Positions 11,501 through 23,605 of a stretch of 64,000 nt of DNA are shown one piece after another. Positions within the stretch are counted from its first letter, which is position 1, and each line of letters begins with the position of its first letter. Source of the DNA: Anodontia alba (lineage: Eukaryota > Mollusca > Bivalvia > Lucinida > Lucinidae); contig OZ024828.1 in assembly GCA_964016985.1 (NCBI GenBank), positions 29,580,581 to 29,644,580 on the forward strand, written 5' to 3'. The position numbers were made by a program, and so were the translations under genes. The notes beneath the pieces are model-generated. The model was given only the letters and a program-made list of their open reading frames with translations, was not told the origin of the DNA and made no database searches.

Positions 11501-11661
11501 GGAGAGCTATTTATTGATTTGTTAGTTTGTTTTCATGTACATGACTATTACCATTTCCTTTAAGAGTGAAAAGTTTCTCTTCTTGTAAAGGTAAGCTTTA
11601 CCACTCTTGGGCTAATTCAACAGATGACAAACTGACCATATATTTCTTATTTGTCCCTCAA

Positions 11662-11942
11662 CATCACGAAAACATGCCTATATAATTTTGACCCCCTTAA
11701 ACCCCACTTTTATATAGTAAAACTGGGGTTTACAGGGGTGTACATTATTTTTGTTATTTCTGCTCAAAAACATAGATTGTGGGTACTCGTTAGAACCGCC
11801 TCGACGAGGCGGTTCTAACGAGTACCCACAATCTATGTTTTCGAGCAGAAATATGAAAAATATCCTAATTTTTTATGTGAAAAATTGCCACTTTTGGGTG
11901 GTAAAATTTTCAGTGTATTTGAATAGGCGTGTTTCCGTAATG
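11662..11942 (+). mobile_element. M1 element, complete
   Basis: Tip GAC. Block B has the empty site at about 41921-41937 (CCCTCTAAAAATAGG). Confidence 0.93.
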
Positions 11943-11983
11943 AAACATAGGCTTTGTCATTTCATGCTAATTGCATCCTAATT

Positions 11984-12265
11984 CTTTACGAGAACACGCC
12001 TATTCAAAAATATAGGAAATTTCATCTCCAAAAACTGAAAAATTTTCAGGTAAAAAAACTCTGATATTTTTCAAATTTCTGCTCAAAACATAGATTGTGG
12101 GTACTCGTTAGAACCGCCTCGGCGAGGCGGTTCTAACGAGTACCCACAATCTATGTTTTTGAGCAGAAATAGGAGAAATAATGTATACCCCCTGTAAACC
12201 CCAGTTTTTCTATATAAAAGTGGGGTTTAAGGGGGTCAAAATTGTATAGGTATGTTTTCGTGATG
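11984..12265 (-). mobile_element. M1 element, complete
   Basis: Left end CTTTACGAGAAC, right end GTTTTCGTGATG, tip GGC. It lies only 41 bp from the previous copy, in opposite orientation. Flanks CCTAATT and TGCCAG join exactly to the B empty site CCTAATTTGCCAG (about 41970-41983). Confidence 0.93.
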
Positions 12266-12578
12266 TGCCAGAAATGTTAAAGCCTACTTTCTGGGAAAAA
12301 TAAGTGAAAACGTTTCAAAAAGTCATCTGCTGAAATATTTAGCCAGTGATCAGAGCATGCAGTGTGTTAAATTATTAAATGTGGAACTCTAACGGTCAAA
12401 CCGTCATTCTTTGTACATGTTACTGCTCTTTCAAAAATTTGGAAATTAAATTTCCCAAACTCAGAACTTTGACTTTTTACTCTCATAAAAAGAAATATGT
12501 GGTTTCAGGTTCGAAGTTTTAAAAGTTAACTTTTGTAGGTTACTACATGTACAACTTCTAACGTGAAAAAACAAAATA

Positions 12579-12911
12579 TAGTCGACTCCCGTTATCTCGA
12601 ATTCCAAGGGACCCTCTGAAATACTTCGAGATATCCGTACCGTGACATATCAGATTTGCAGAATTTAGAAAAAAATAATTCGAACAATCACATTTAACAA
12701 ATATATATGTAATTGGACTCTTGAAGTTAGAGATATATTGAAAATATTGTGGAAAAGAGGAGAAATTGCTCCAATTGCTTTAGTTTCTCCTCTTTTCCAC
12801 AATATTTTTTTGCCGGTTGTTAGATTCACGTGTTTGGGCAGGGACAAGATTTTCACTTCGAGATGAGCGGTTATTCGAGATAAGCGAGGTCGAGATAACG
12901 AGAGTCAACTG
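12579..12911. mobile_element. CTCGTTATCTCGA family element (pogo/Tigger-like MITE)
   Basis: Ends read TAGTCGACTCCCGTTATCTC and GAGATAACGAGAGTCAACTG, flanked by TA. A central hairpin is built on ATTGTGGAAAAGAGGAGAAA. A TA target and CAG...CTG ends resemble pogo/Tigger derivatives (inference). In block A, not in B. Confidence 0.8.
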
Positions 12912-13019
12912 TACATTTGCATATGTCACTTTTTCCTAAACTACATCATGTTATAAAATATGAAATGAGGGGTTTTAATTGATCTTTCTAAAATGCACAA
13001 TGTGCAGCGTGAGACTGAA

Positions 13020-13298
13020 CATTACGAAAACACGCCTATTCAAATACACTGAAAATTTTACCACCAAAAATGGCAATTTTTCAGATAAAAAATTATGATA
13101 TTTTTCATATTTCTGATCAAAACATAGATTGTGGGTACTCGTTAGAACCGCCTCGCTGAGGCGGTTCTAACGAATACCCACAATCTATGTTTTTGAGCAG
13201 AAATAAGAAAAATAATGTATACCCCTGTAAACCCCAGTTTTACTATATAAAAGTGGGGTTTAAGGGGGTCAAAATTATATAGGTATGTTTTCGTGATG
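13020..13298 (-). mobile_element. M1 element, complete
   Basis: Tip GCT. B empty site CTGAATCTGCAAAT (about 42370). Confidence 0.93.
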
Positions 13299-13431
13299 AA
13301 CTGCAAATGTAACGTTTCCTTTTATTTTCACACTGTGTACTTCATGCATGGCCTTTAGATACTGCAACCTGTTCAGGAATAAATCATGAAAGGGAAGTAT
13401 GACATGTAATGGTTGAAATGCATTTTAATTG

Positions 13432-13667
13432 AAAAAACAACAACAACAACAACAAAACAACAACAACAAAAAAAGAAAAAAAAAACAAACAAACAAAAAA
13501 ATCAACAAACAACAACAACAACAACAAAAAAAAAACAAAACAAAAAAAAAAAAAAAATAAATAAATAAAACACAAAAAACAAAAAAACAAGCAAACAAAA
13601 CACACACACAAAAAAAACAACAACAACAAAAAAAAACAACAACAAAAAAAAAAAACAAAAAAAAAAC
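13432..13667. repeat. CAA/A-rich expansion specific to block A
   Basis: 236 bp of CAA, CAAA and A runs between AATTGAAAAAA and CTGTTCC; block B reads AACTGAGAAACTGTTCC with no expansion. Confidence 0.93.
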
Positions 13668-14031
13668 TGTTCCTTATACTGTTTTATAATATAGTTTGTT
13701 ACTTTAAGATACATTATAATCAAAGGTAATTCCATTATTTCAAACTTGTGAATTTTCGTTCTCTTAATCCATTTTAGCTGAATAAGATTTTCTACATCAG
13801 TTCTATGGACAAATCTATTCCATGTAGAAGAGTGTCTGTTTGTTTTTATTGCCATGTAATAACTACAGACATTCGTGTATCTAATACAAACAGTATAGAC
13901 CCAGATCTGTGTTCTAATCTGGATATATACAGTTTGTTAATGTCCCTTTATGGGACGCCATGCATAAATGAGTTAAACCATAAAATGCCAAAGATATCTC
14001 TATAGTGAAGTGTTAATTTGAGCACGAAAAG

Positions 14032-14312
14032 CATCACGAAAACACGCCAATATAATTTTGACCCCCTTAAACCCCACTTTTATATAGTAAAACTGGGGTT
14101 TACAGGGGTATACATTATTTTCTATATTTCTGCTCAAAAACATAGATTGTGGGTACTCGTTAGAGCCGCCTGGCGAGGCGGTTTTAACGAGTACCCACAA
14201 TATATGTTTTAAGCAGAAATATGAAAAATATCAGAATTTTTTATCCGAAAAAATGCCATTTTTTTTGGTGGTAAAATTTTCAGTGTATTTGAATAGGCGT
14301 GTTTTCGTAATG
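14032..14312 (+). mobile_element. M1 element, complete
   Basis: Tip GGC with one C lost beside it. Left flank GCACGAAAAG, right flank GACACCC; B empty site GCACGAAAAGACACCC (about 42979), so one G is duplicated. Confidence 0.93.
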
Positions 14313-15375
14313 GACACCCAAAATTTACCAACCGTCAACAGAAGACGGATATATTTGTATAAATATTTATTTCAGTCAAAGCTCGGATGGGTCCGAGGTC
14401 AAAGTGGAGAAAAAGTAAACCGGTCATCTTAAACTATCCTACACCCAACCGTATGTAGGACACAATTGTTGTTTTTTTTGTGTGTGTAAATATTAATTTT
14501 AGTCAAAGTGAAGAAAGAGTAAACTATCCTACCCCCATTTCATCATCATCCTTCATTCTCAGGTTTTCTTATCATCTCGCGCTTAAATCGTTCCTGGTAA
14601 ATGCAAGTCGCAAGTATACCTGTTTGAGCACTCGCCTACAAAGTCATTGTATATTGCATAATATAAAATTGCATTACAAAGGCCTTTTGAAATTGTTTAT
14701 AGGGCCAACAAACGAGAAACTGTTTAAACTGATCGCTAGTTGTATGTTTTCTATGCTCGTATTAGTACATATTTTGCTATGTTTTTGACTCTGTTATGTT
14801 ACTGCTGAATTTTGACTATGATATATTTTGTGTTTTGCTGATTAATGACTTGATAAGTTCGCGTATGAGATTGTATTGTCCTTTACAAATATGTGGATGT
14901 AATTCACTTTGTATAGTTTCTTTGAAAGAAATGCATTTTATTTTACGACTGGACTTGCTTTTAAATCGCTTTAATTTCAATTACTGATTATTTATTGACA
15001 ATTCAATAACTATCACGAAGAACATACACGCGCACACGCACACACACACACACACAAATTATATTGATAAAGCCTACATACATATCATCTATGTGTAAAA
15101 CCACATAGAAAATATTTTTGGAATAATATTTTGTTATTAGTAAAGCTATAAAATAACACAATTCACAAAATATTTCAATGACGCTAATAAACTGTGGGTT
15201 GGAAGCACTTAAAATTACATCAGCAAAGAAATAAATACATTAACAAAAATAAAACCAAACAAATAAACAAATACATCAATAAAAGAAACGAAGATTGGAA
15301 ACGCTTAGAAGAATATTACATTAGTTCAGGTATTAGCTTCCACGAAAATATTTGGTCTTCGCTTAGCAAACCTTG

Positions 15376-15934
15376 CATCACGTAAACATGGCTATGCAAT
15401 TTTGACCCCCTCAAACCCCACTTTTATCTAGAAAAATGGGGTTTGCAGGGGTATACATTAATTTTCTTATTTTTGCTATAAAACATAGATTGTTGGTAAT
15501 CGTTAGAACCGCCTCGATGTGGCGGTTCTAACGAGTACCCACAATCTCTGTTTCGAGCAAAAATAACAAAAAGATCACATTTTGTTTCATCTGGACATCA
15601 CGAAAACATACCTATATAATTTTGACCCCCTTAAACCCCACTTTTATATAGTAAAACTGGGGTTTACAGGGGTATACATTATTTTTGTTATTTCTGTTCA
15701 AAAACATAGATTGTGGGTACTCGTTAGAACCGCCTCGACGAGGCGGTTCTAACGAGTACCCACAATCTATGTTTTGAGCAGAAATATGAAAAATATCAGA
15801 TTTTTTTTATCTGAAAAATTGCCATTTTTTGGTGGTAAAATTTTCAATATGTTTGAATAGGCGTGTTTTCGTAATTTTTCGTTTTAGCAGCCATAAAAAG
15901 TGCCATTATATTGAATGGGCGTGTTTTCTTAATG
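15376..15934 (+). mobile_element. M1 element interrupted by another M1
   Basis: The left part (15376-15595) is diverged (CATCACGTAAAC, core tip GAT). A second M1 occupies 15596-15875. The remaining tail resumes after it and ends GTTTTCTTAATG at 15934. The outer copy is more eroded than the inner, as expected if older. Confidence 0.82.
15596..15875 (+). mobile_element. M1 element nested in an older M1
   Basis: Starts CATCACGAAAAC, ends GTTTTCGTAATT; perfect core palindrome, tip GAC. Confidence 0.9.
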
Positions 15935-16099
15935 TATGCAAAGCGTAGACTAAGCTGTTTGTTTGAAAGCTAATACTTAATTATAATATAACGTTGAGCA
16001 GTTCATGGAAAATACGTAGCATTGGACCTGATCATGACATTTCATAAAGTGCTTTCGGATCCAATGAAATACTGTACCCTAAGATTGTCTAGGTCCTAA

Positions 16100-16379
16100 C
16101 ATTACGAAAACACGCCTATTCAAATATATAGAAAAATTCAACTCCAAAAACTGAAAATTTTCAGATAAAAAACTCTGATAATTTTTCATATTTCGGCTCA
16201 AAACATAGGTTGTGAGTACTCGTTAGAACCGCCTCGCCGAGGCGGTTCTAACGAATACCCACAATCTATGTTTTTGAACAGAAATAAGAAAAATAGTGTA
16301 TACCCCTGTAAACCCCAGTTTTACTATATAAAAGTGGGGTTTAAGGGGGTCAAAATAATATAGGCATGTTTTCGTGATG
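16100..16379 (-). mobile_element. M1 element, complete
   Basis: Starts CATTACGAAAAC, ends GTTTTCGTGATG; tip GCC; a few stem mismatches (CATAGGTTGTGAG). Confidence 0.92.
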
Positions 16380-16869
16380 CCTTTTTAATGAGAGCCTCTC
16401 TTTAGGAAGAGGGAATAGCTTACATTGAGAAGGAATGCTAATATTTCCATGCCATGTCTATTAACCATTGGCGGTATATCGGGTCCTCTTTAATATTTTG
16501 GTCAAATTTATGGCGAATACATTATATGGTGTTAAATAAATATAAACATAACTTTAATTCTAGGCCAGCGGTATCACCATATTCTGCGGTAATGAGACAT
16601 AAAACAGGATCATCTGATAGGTTTGTGTATCACTTCGGTGTTGATTGTAATATCACTCGACAGCACCGATGATAACGACTTATTGTTGGTACGAACATTA
16701 ACAACTATTTAACGACAGCTCATTCGGCTGTCAGGTCTGGGTGGTCGGTTTTATCACTTCGTTAAAATACAAGAAGGCGTTTCGTAATTCTGTCTAGATA
16801 AGATTGTTTTGATATAATAGAAGGAAATTATGTACATACCAACATGAATTTGTTCCTTTATAATTATTG

Positions 16870-17942
16870 TAATGTTCTTATTTTAAGGGTTAAATGAAAA
16901 GGCTGTGGGTTTGTTTTAACTACTTTATTACGTCCTATATATCTAGCGCTCTTCTTATCTAATAATCATATGTGTGCATATTTCAATAATGCTGCTCATG
17001 AATACTAAGCTCCGCCTCTAGCTCTACCGCATTGGCAGTTAGCCTGTTAGCGTATTATCATAAACACTACAATTATGTAAATAAAAAGGTTAAAAAACAG
17101 TACGGGGGTAACAATCTCTGTGATTGTAAACATCCTCACGAATGTCTTCTTTACTGTTCGTCATTGTTTAATAAGGCTTACAGCATCATTAGATAGACGG
17201 CAGATCGGATACCGCCTTTAGCGATATTCCGGTAAAGAAATGGGAAATAGATATATCCTTGATTAATTTAAATAACTTGTCAATAGTACTCTATTCCAAA
17301 TGTCAAAGTCACATCTTAGTAGCTATAAGACATGGAAGTAAAGGTTTCTTGAGAAAACAAGGAGAAACAACTACCCAAAATGGAAATTTCTGAAAAATGC
17401 CTTTTTGCCCCCAAATGTTTCTTTAAGCATATCTGAATCTTTCTATTTTCAGTCAAAACAATGCTTTATCCCAAACACAATCTTGCAAATTCCACTTTCT
17501 TAAGGATAAATGGCACACAGATGTGGCCAGAAAGTGTGGTCAACGCTATAAGAGGCTGAAATTGCCTCGCTGATTCCCCATAGACCGTGATTAATCTGTA
17601 GAGGGTACCTGTAGAAAAATGTGAGTTTCTTGATTTAAATTAAAGCTTTCTCTATGATTTATTCATAATTTGAAGTCATGACATTATTTATCTTGTTCAA
17701 ATTTCAATTTTTCATTTTTGAGTTAAAAAAAAACAACATTTTTACGAATTTTACGATGAAAAGTTTCATTTCAAAATTTGATGTTGGAAACACTCCTTTT
17801 CCGGTTTAGCTTAAGGAAACAATCAGCAATATTTCAGTATATTCAGTGGTTTTGCCCATAGACTCGGACTAAGATTGCATATATGGAAAATTGCACTAAA
17901 TGAAGTGACCCTTAAAATATAGTATGCAGCCTCGCAAACTAC
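16870..17942. other. No gene recognised
   Basis: AT-rich DNA after the end of block A. Short ORFs only; no repeat family matched here by eye. Confidence 0.5.
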
Positions 17943-18429
17943 CATCACGAAAACATGCCTATATAATTTTGACCCCCTTAAACCCCACTTTTATATAGTA
18001 AAACTGGGGTTTACAGGGGTAGACATTATTTTTCGTATTTCTGCTCAAAACATAGATTGTGGGTACTCGTTAGAACCGCCTCGTTGAGGCGGTTCTAACG
18101 AGTACCCACAATCTATGTTTTGAGCAGAAATATAAAGAATATCAGAATTTTTCATCTGAAAATTTTCATTTTTTAGTGGGGTTTACAGGGGTAGACATTA
18201 TTTTTCGTATTTCTGCTCAAAACATAGATTGTGGGTACTCGTTAGAACCGCCTCAACAACATAGATTGTGGGTACTCGTTAGAACCGCCTCGTTTAGGCG
18301 GTTCTAACGAGTACCCACAATCTATGTTTTGAGCAGAAATGTAAAGAATATCAGAATTTTTCATCTGAAAATTTTCATTTTTTAGTGGTAAAATTTTCAA
18401 TATATTTGAATAGGCTTGTTTTCGTAATG
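17943..18429 (+). mobile_element. M1 element with internal tandem duplication
   Basis: One pair of ends (CATCACGAAAAC / GTTTTCGTAATG) encloses 487 bp. After a complete core (tip GTT) and part of the right hairpin (TTTTTTAGTGG), sequence jumps back to GGTTTACAGGGGTAGACA, runs again into the core, breaks after CCGCCTCAACA, and restarts a third time at ACATAGATTG before finishing normally (tip GTT, TAGGCGG arm). The repeats are nearly identical, so this rearrangement is recent. Confidence 0.9.
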
Positions 18430-18480
18430 GGTGATGTATATGAAGAGACTCAGTCAAACCAAGCCTCGGATTGTCGTGAT

Positions 18481-18763
18481 CATCACGAAAACACGCGTAT
18501 GTAATTTTGACCCCGTTAAACCCCAATTTTACATAGAAAAACCGGGGTTTACAGGGGTATACATTATTTTCTTTATTTCTGCTCAAAAACATGGATTGTG
18601 GGTACTCGTTAGAACCGCCTCGGCGAGGCGGTTCTAACGAGTACCCACAATCTATATATGTTTTTAACAGAAATAGGAAAAATAGTAGAATTTTTTATCT
18701 GAAAATTTTCAGTTTTTGGCGGTGAAATTTTCAATATATTTGTAAAGGCGTGTTTTCGTAATG
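18481..18763 (+). mobile_element. M1 element, complete
   Basis: Tip GGC; a 4-bp ATAT insertion in the right arm of the core. Only 51 bp from the previous copy, same orientation. Confidence 0.92.
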
Positions 18764-18764
18764 T

Positions 18765-19058
18765 TTGTGTGTTCTTTGTTTCCAAAGGCAATCCTTTTTG
18801 ACTCTTATTGTACTCTACTGTAGCCGGTGTTATGCCACGTGCCAAGTCTCTCTGTACATCATCATAATGCAGGTTATATTTTATTTCCTTTGGGACCATT
18901 GAGCTTATCCTTGGGAATTTTGAAAATCGAATGCCGGCGGCATGCAGCCTCGCAAACTACAGTTTTGCATATGAAGAGACCCAATCAAACCGAGTCTCAA
19001 ACCATATTTACGTGCTTTTGTGTGTTCTGTTTTTCCAAAGGCAATCCTTTTTGACTTT
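18765..19058 (+). repeat. CTTTGGGATCATTGAG repeat, one and a half units
   Basis: A tail fragment (TGTGTGTTCTTTGTTTCC, 18768) precedes a full unit (18868-19058). The M1 at 18481-18763 ends exactly where the fragment begins. Confidence 0.6.
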
Positions 19059-19060
19059 TT

Positions 19061-19330
19061 GACAAACATACGAAAAACACTCTCTCTTCCCCAAGCAAGG
19101 TAATCGCAATGTTGAAAGGACTAAAAACACAAGAACAAAATAACACAAGGCAAGACTTAAAACAAATCGCCTCGCAGAATAAACCGCAAAGCAACCAAGA
19201 GTAAGACTAACACCGGGACAACCGCCTTAGAACGGTCAGTAGAATAAATCACCGGGAGGGGTGGGGGTTGGGGGGGGAGGAGGGGCGTGGTGGGGTGAGG
19301 TGGTAGGGATTAAAACACTTTTACAGCCGG
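19061..19330 (-). repeat. Third copy of the hydrophobic-ORF repeat, G-run expanded
   Basis: The reverse complement matches 8770-9010. The C run seen at 8786 is here a ~60-bp G-rich stretch (19255-19310). It abuts a CTTTGGGATCATTGAG repeat. Confidence 0.6.
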
Positions 19331-19532
19331 CCAACTTCGCCCTGGTCCCGATGCTACTCTTAATATAGAAATACATGAAATTTCGGTTCGTTTAAAGGTT
19401 CCCAGCTCAACGCATCAAAGCGAAAACATGACAATCAAATTAATCGCTTTGATAAATAAAGACGAGTACACATAGCTAATCCTGCTGTGTGTCAGAGTAA
19501 AATAAAACCAGTAGTTGAACCAAGATAATTTG

Positions 19533-19843
19533 TTTGTGTTGATGTTTTACGGTCCAGTCAACCCAATGGGGTCATGTCGAGCACGGTCAGTTTACCTAAC
19601 CACACGTTTACTGGGCAGGCTTAGTCCTCTAAGCGGTTAACCATTGTCGGTATTGTGCACATTCTTTCGCCAGAAACTGACAATTGCCCTTCTTGAATCA
19701 GCGGAAGGGAGAGAATGACCGTAGAAAATATTTCATGATCAATCTCCACGAAAGAATGTTGTCGGCCTGGGCTGAGGTGGAACCCATGACCTCCTGGTCT
19801 CCAGTCGGACGCGCATCCGACTGAACCACCGAGGCCGGTCGGG
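19533..19843 (-). mobile_element. Same SINE family, inverted copy
   Basis: The reverse complement matches 33430-33731 throughout (GGCCTCGGTGGTTCAGTCGG, ACCAGGAGGTCATGGG, ACATTCTTTCGTGGAGATTG). The tail lies toward 19533. Confidence 0.85.
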
Positions 19844-19967
19844 CCAAGATAAATTCCACAGCCTGAAATTATTCTATATCGTCACAACGAGTAAGTGTAC
19901 CGGCCGCTCTATCCGAAGCATTTGACTCGTTTTGTGGGTTCTTATATCTATGAGACAATATAGGGAT

Positions 19968-20405
19968 CCAACATAGTTTTTCATGCATTAACATTCGCCA
20001 GGTCCCGTGGGAGGTGTTGAAAACCGAGGCCGAAGACCGCGGTTTTCAACACCTCCCAAGGGACCTGGCGAATGTTTATGCATTGAAAAACCATGTTCAT
20101 GTTCGATCGCTATTATTGCATAAAAACTGAAAACATTTACTACATTTCCCGTTATTTTTTGCACTATTTTGTTTTGCCTTTTTACAGATGTCTCGCGAAC
20201 GTATTTTCCACGGACTAGGCTCGTTCTAGGGCCGGGCAGTACACATCTCGTAACGGCAGCAAATCTGTGGCCCCGGTACGATCATATTGAATGTTGCGTT
20301 GCCGTGCATTGACAGCGCGTGAATTGCCTTGTTAATACACGGCTTCTCGCCGGTTAATGCACGGCTGTTAATAACGTGCGGCACTGCTTTTTATGCAATA
20401 TGGGG
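19968..20405. mobile_element. CGAATGTTAATGCATTG palindrome-headed element
   Basis: A ~125-bp hairpin (GGAGGTGTTGAAAACCG and complement) joins a ~310-bp body (TCTCGCGAACGTATTTTCC, GGGCCGGGCAGTACACATC, TTAATACACGGCTTCTCG). Also at 23606-23965 and inverted at 58165-58585. Confidence 0.75.
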
Positions 20406-21197
20406 TAATCATTTAGAATAGCGTGTTGCACTACTGTTCGAAGAAACTACTAATATCTGTTTTCCCGACATGAAATTCTGGCAAAAAGCTTAAACCAAGA
20501 ACGGACTCAGCCGTTGATCAGCGCATATACTGCTTGCATTGAAATTTATTTGAGCACGTGCAGACGTGCAGAACACAACCAATTAAAGGAGATTGGATAA
20601 AATTACAGGCACCTGTCAGAAATTGATGGCCTTCTTACTAATATGTGGACTGTTTTAAAGAGAAAGGACTGTGCCCCCCGCCCCTTGGATGTAAATTCGC
20701 TTTCTTTAGAACATATCGCTTTAATAAAGAATTTGTTACGCACGAAATCAAACAGGGAGTATTGAAGGTTGTACCGTCCCTTAAGACAATTTCTTTATAA
20801 AGCTCCTTTGAATAATTAAAATCCATGCACTTGCTAGACATCTTTGTCAAATTATTTTTTTCTCCCGTCTGGAAAGGGGTCCACCCTAAAGGGAAATCAT
20901 TAGCTGGCAAAGGCAGCGAATTCATTTCTTTTAGCGTTGACCCAATTTCATAAAGCGCATGGCGTGCAAAAAAGCTACCAGCAAGTCACAACGTTGTCTC
21001 AGTCCCTTGGCTAAGTAACGAAACAATCTACCAACTGTAACTAATTCCCTTTCCCTAATTTCAGCAGACATTTTCAAAATAGTTTTTTTTTCTTCAGAAG
21101 ACCGGTTTTGATATTTCATACAAATATTGTCTTCATTGGAGAAATTTGCATGAAATGACAAAACCTGTTTTCTGGGAAAAATAAGAAAAAAAATATC
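20406..21197. other. No gene recognised; fragment of CAGCAGACGACAT element at the right
   Basis: 21060-21197 carries CAGCAGACATTTTC and TTTGCATGAAATGACAAAA, a broken element entered by the M1 at 21198. The rest, with short minus-strand ORFs, shows no domain. Confidence 0.45.
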
Positions 21198-21474
21198 CAT
21201 CACGAAAACATGCCTATATAATATTGACCCCCTTAAACCCCACTTTTATATAGTAAAACTGGGGTTTACAGGGGTATACATTATTTTTCTTATTTCTGCC
21301 CAAAAACATAGATTGTGGGTACTCGTAAGAACTGCCTCGCCGAGGCGGTTCTAACGAGTACCCAAATCTATGTTTTGACCAGAAATATGAGAAATATTCA
21401 AATTTTATCTGAAAATTTTCATTTTTTGATGGTTAAAATGTTCAGTATATTTGAATAGGCTTGTTTTCATAATG
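21198..21474 (+). mobile_element. M1 element, complete
   Basis: Tip GCC; right end GTTTTCATAATG. Inserted into a CAGCAGACGACAT-type element, at AAATATC. Confidence 0.92.
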
Positions 21475-22305
21475 AATTTGTCGTTTGCTGAACTAGCCCA
21501 GAGAGTGGCAAAGGTTAATTGTGACACATAATGCTATAAATGCAGTATAAAATGTTGTGCCATTTTGTTTAATCCTTATAAATTCTACATCTAGATTAAA
21601 ATTATCAAAAGACATGAAGCAGAATTAAAATGGATAAAATCATTACAGACGTTTTTTTACACTAGGTTTTAACGACAGCATTCATCATGAGGGTTATATT
21701 TCTAAAATGACCGATTCTGTCTGATATTTTCTCTCTTTTGAAAAGCCGAAAACGTAAACTAGGTCCCATTGTGTCAGTAAAAAAGATAACTACAAATGTA
21801 AATTACGCACAGTTAAAAGAAATATTACTAGGCTGAAATGACTGTCAAAAATATTACAAAATCACGGACGCCACTCTATGCTTGTTTTTTTTTTTAAGTT
21901 AATTACCCATTTCTGTATTACGTACTTTAGACATTGAAGTGGATAAATTCTACGATAGTATGACGCAGCGCCTAAACTAGATGTTATACTCAACATGCTC
22001 TTCGTCCTTACATTGATTCTGAAATTAACTACGGAAGTTATTTCATCAAAATTTCTTCCATGGGTAAAGGAATGGATTTTGTTGATTTGCCAAGTATCTT
22101 CCGGGAACAATTCGGTTATTTAATGCATTCCAACATATTTTCAAAATAGTGAAACACCCATTATTTGCTAAGAGTATAACAAACCTGTTCGATCTATCAT
22201 TTTTAATAAACTTGTTTCAGACCTCGATATTGATACTCCTGAGACCTGAGAATGTGAAGACTCAGTCTATTGCTATCCAGCAGCAGGTCATGTATTCACA
22301 CTACA
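21475..22305. other. No gene recognised
   Basis: An 82-codon minus ORF (21862-22110) has no recognisable motif and no neighbouring splice context that I trust. Confidence 0.45.
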
Positions 22306-22584
22306 CATTACGAAAACACGCCTATTCAAATATACTGAAAATTTTACCACCAAAAAATGAAAATTTTCAGATAAAAATTTCCGATGTTTTTCTTCATTCT
22401 GCTCAAAACTTAGATTGTGGGAACTCGTTAGAACCGCCTCGGCGAGGCGGTTCTAACGAGTACCCACAACCTATGTGTTTGAGCAGAAATAAGACAAATA
22501 ATGTATACCCCTGTAAACCCCAGTTTTTCTATATAAAAGTGGGGTTTAAGGGGGTCAACATTATATAGGCATGTTTTCGTGATG
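22306..22584 (-). mobile_element. M1 element, complete
   Basis: Tip GGC. It abuts the Penelope-like pseudogene that begins at about 22590. Confidence 0.92.
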
Positions 22585-22589
22585 AATTT

Positions 22590-23605
22590 AGAAATAATTC
22601 CTAATTCTAGAATCCGAAGTATAATTTCTAAAAGACCTAATTAACGACTTCCTTCTTATTTTGATATCAATAAGTATAGGGAAGAAATTGCTGCTGCCTT
22701 GAATGAATTCGGTAATCGATGATGTAAGCGAGCGTACGATGTTGAACATGCAGCCCTTAAAGAACGGAAATCTAGCATTTTGAGAATAGTTAATAAACGC
22801 ATTTCTTTCTATTGTCAAATTACTAATTTATTACCTCCTAACCACAGACGTCTTTACGTCACCTTAAACTAGGTATTCAAGCTCTTGTACTACTCTTCAA
22901 GCTATTGCAAATTCAAGCTCTTGCACTACTACTGAACTTTCTAAATTGTTGATTTCTTGTGCTGCTGCCATCAAAAAGCATGTAATTAAATATTGTAACA
23001 AGGTCTATGAAAGATCAGGTCAGAATCTGTTTTGGTCCATAAAATATTCGAATGAAGTTTTGATTAAACTAAAGTTTTCGTGCATCAGGTCAGTCTACGT
23101 ATGGTTTTTTCCTCGCTTTACACTACACTACCTCATACTCTTATAAAAGAAAAACTTAATGATTTAACTGATTTGTTTCCTCTATCTCGCTAGTAACGGA
23201 GTTTTTTTTTTTTTTTTTTTTTACTTTCGAAAAGCATATAAATTATACTTTATGGTCACGTCAGAAAGTGTGAGAAGCTCTCACTTTTCTACTTGACAAT
23301 ATTTATAAACGATTTGGTAATAAGCTATTTAGACGAATTGTGGATATTTCGATGGGTACGAATTGCGCACCGCTTGTGGCTGATTTATTTTTTTTTCTGT
23401 TATGAAAGAGACTGCATGATGTCTCTTTTTTGAAAAAAAGCAATCTGAAGTTATTGGAGCTTGCGGATCGACGTTCGATAACGACAAGTACTTCGATGGT
23501 TTGATCAGTCAAATTTATCCTTCAGAGCTTCAGTTAAATAAAGCAAGTTCTTCTGAAACTGAAGTTCTGTTCTTGGATTTGCATTTGCCAGAGTGTCTTC
23601 GACCT
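22590..23605 (+). pseudogene. Penelope-like reverse transcriptase relic
   Basis: Read with frame changes, it gives conserved blocks in order: ISKRPN*RLPSYFD..REEIAAALNEFGNR (22625-22720), KERKSSILRIVNKRISFY (22760-22815), CAAAIKKHVIKYC..LFWSIKYS (22955-23050), FSSLYTTLPHTLIKEKLND (23100-23170, motif A-like), FLLDNIYKRFGNKLF and MGTNCAPLVADLFFF (23295-23400), then YFDGLISQIYPSEL and LFLDLHLPE (23490-23590). In-frame stops, frameshifts and loss of the YxDD block show that it is dead. The T-tract at 23204-23222 is an insertion. The LYTTLPH motif and block order fit Penelope-like elements (recalled family knowledge). It is cut at 23605 by a palindromic element. Confidence 0.68.

Larger units (their letters stand above)
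2755..16870 (+). repeat. Segmental duplication block A
   Basis: Aligns in the same order and orientation with 36045-45690. Anchors I could match by eye: 2760/36060 (TTTTCATGCATTA), 3160-3290/36310-36420, 3790-3830/36915-36960, 4790-4930/37455-37580, 5880-5970/39600-39690, 7860-8170/40290-40560, 8180-8270/40610-40720, 10130-10300/40850-41260, 10370-10470/41330-41440, 10960-11110/41445-41590, 11510-11660/41755-41925, 12270-12560/41975-42250, 12930-13430/42290-42500, 13666-14030/42505-42990, 14320-15370/42985-44400 and 15960-16870/44410-45680. A is longer mainly because of 13 M1 insertions, a CAA-rich expansion and other inserts. I see no convincing coding sequence in either block. Confidence 0.75.

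Noticed and set aside
11984..12265. M1 as a Helitron derivative because of absent target duplications
   Set aside because: M1 has terminal inverted repeats and lacks TC...CTRR ends and the 3' subterminal hairpin arrangement.
13384..13855. Poly-Phe/Leu/Cys ORFs, also at 33009-33212 and 47489-47829
   Set aside because: Reverse strand of CAA- and A-rich low-complexity tracts.
22149..22568. 139-codon ORF
   Set aside because: Its second half is M1 sequence and the first half has no recognisable motif.
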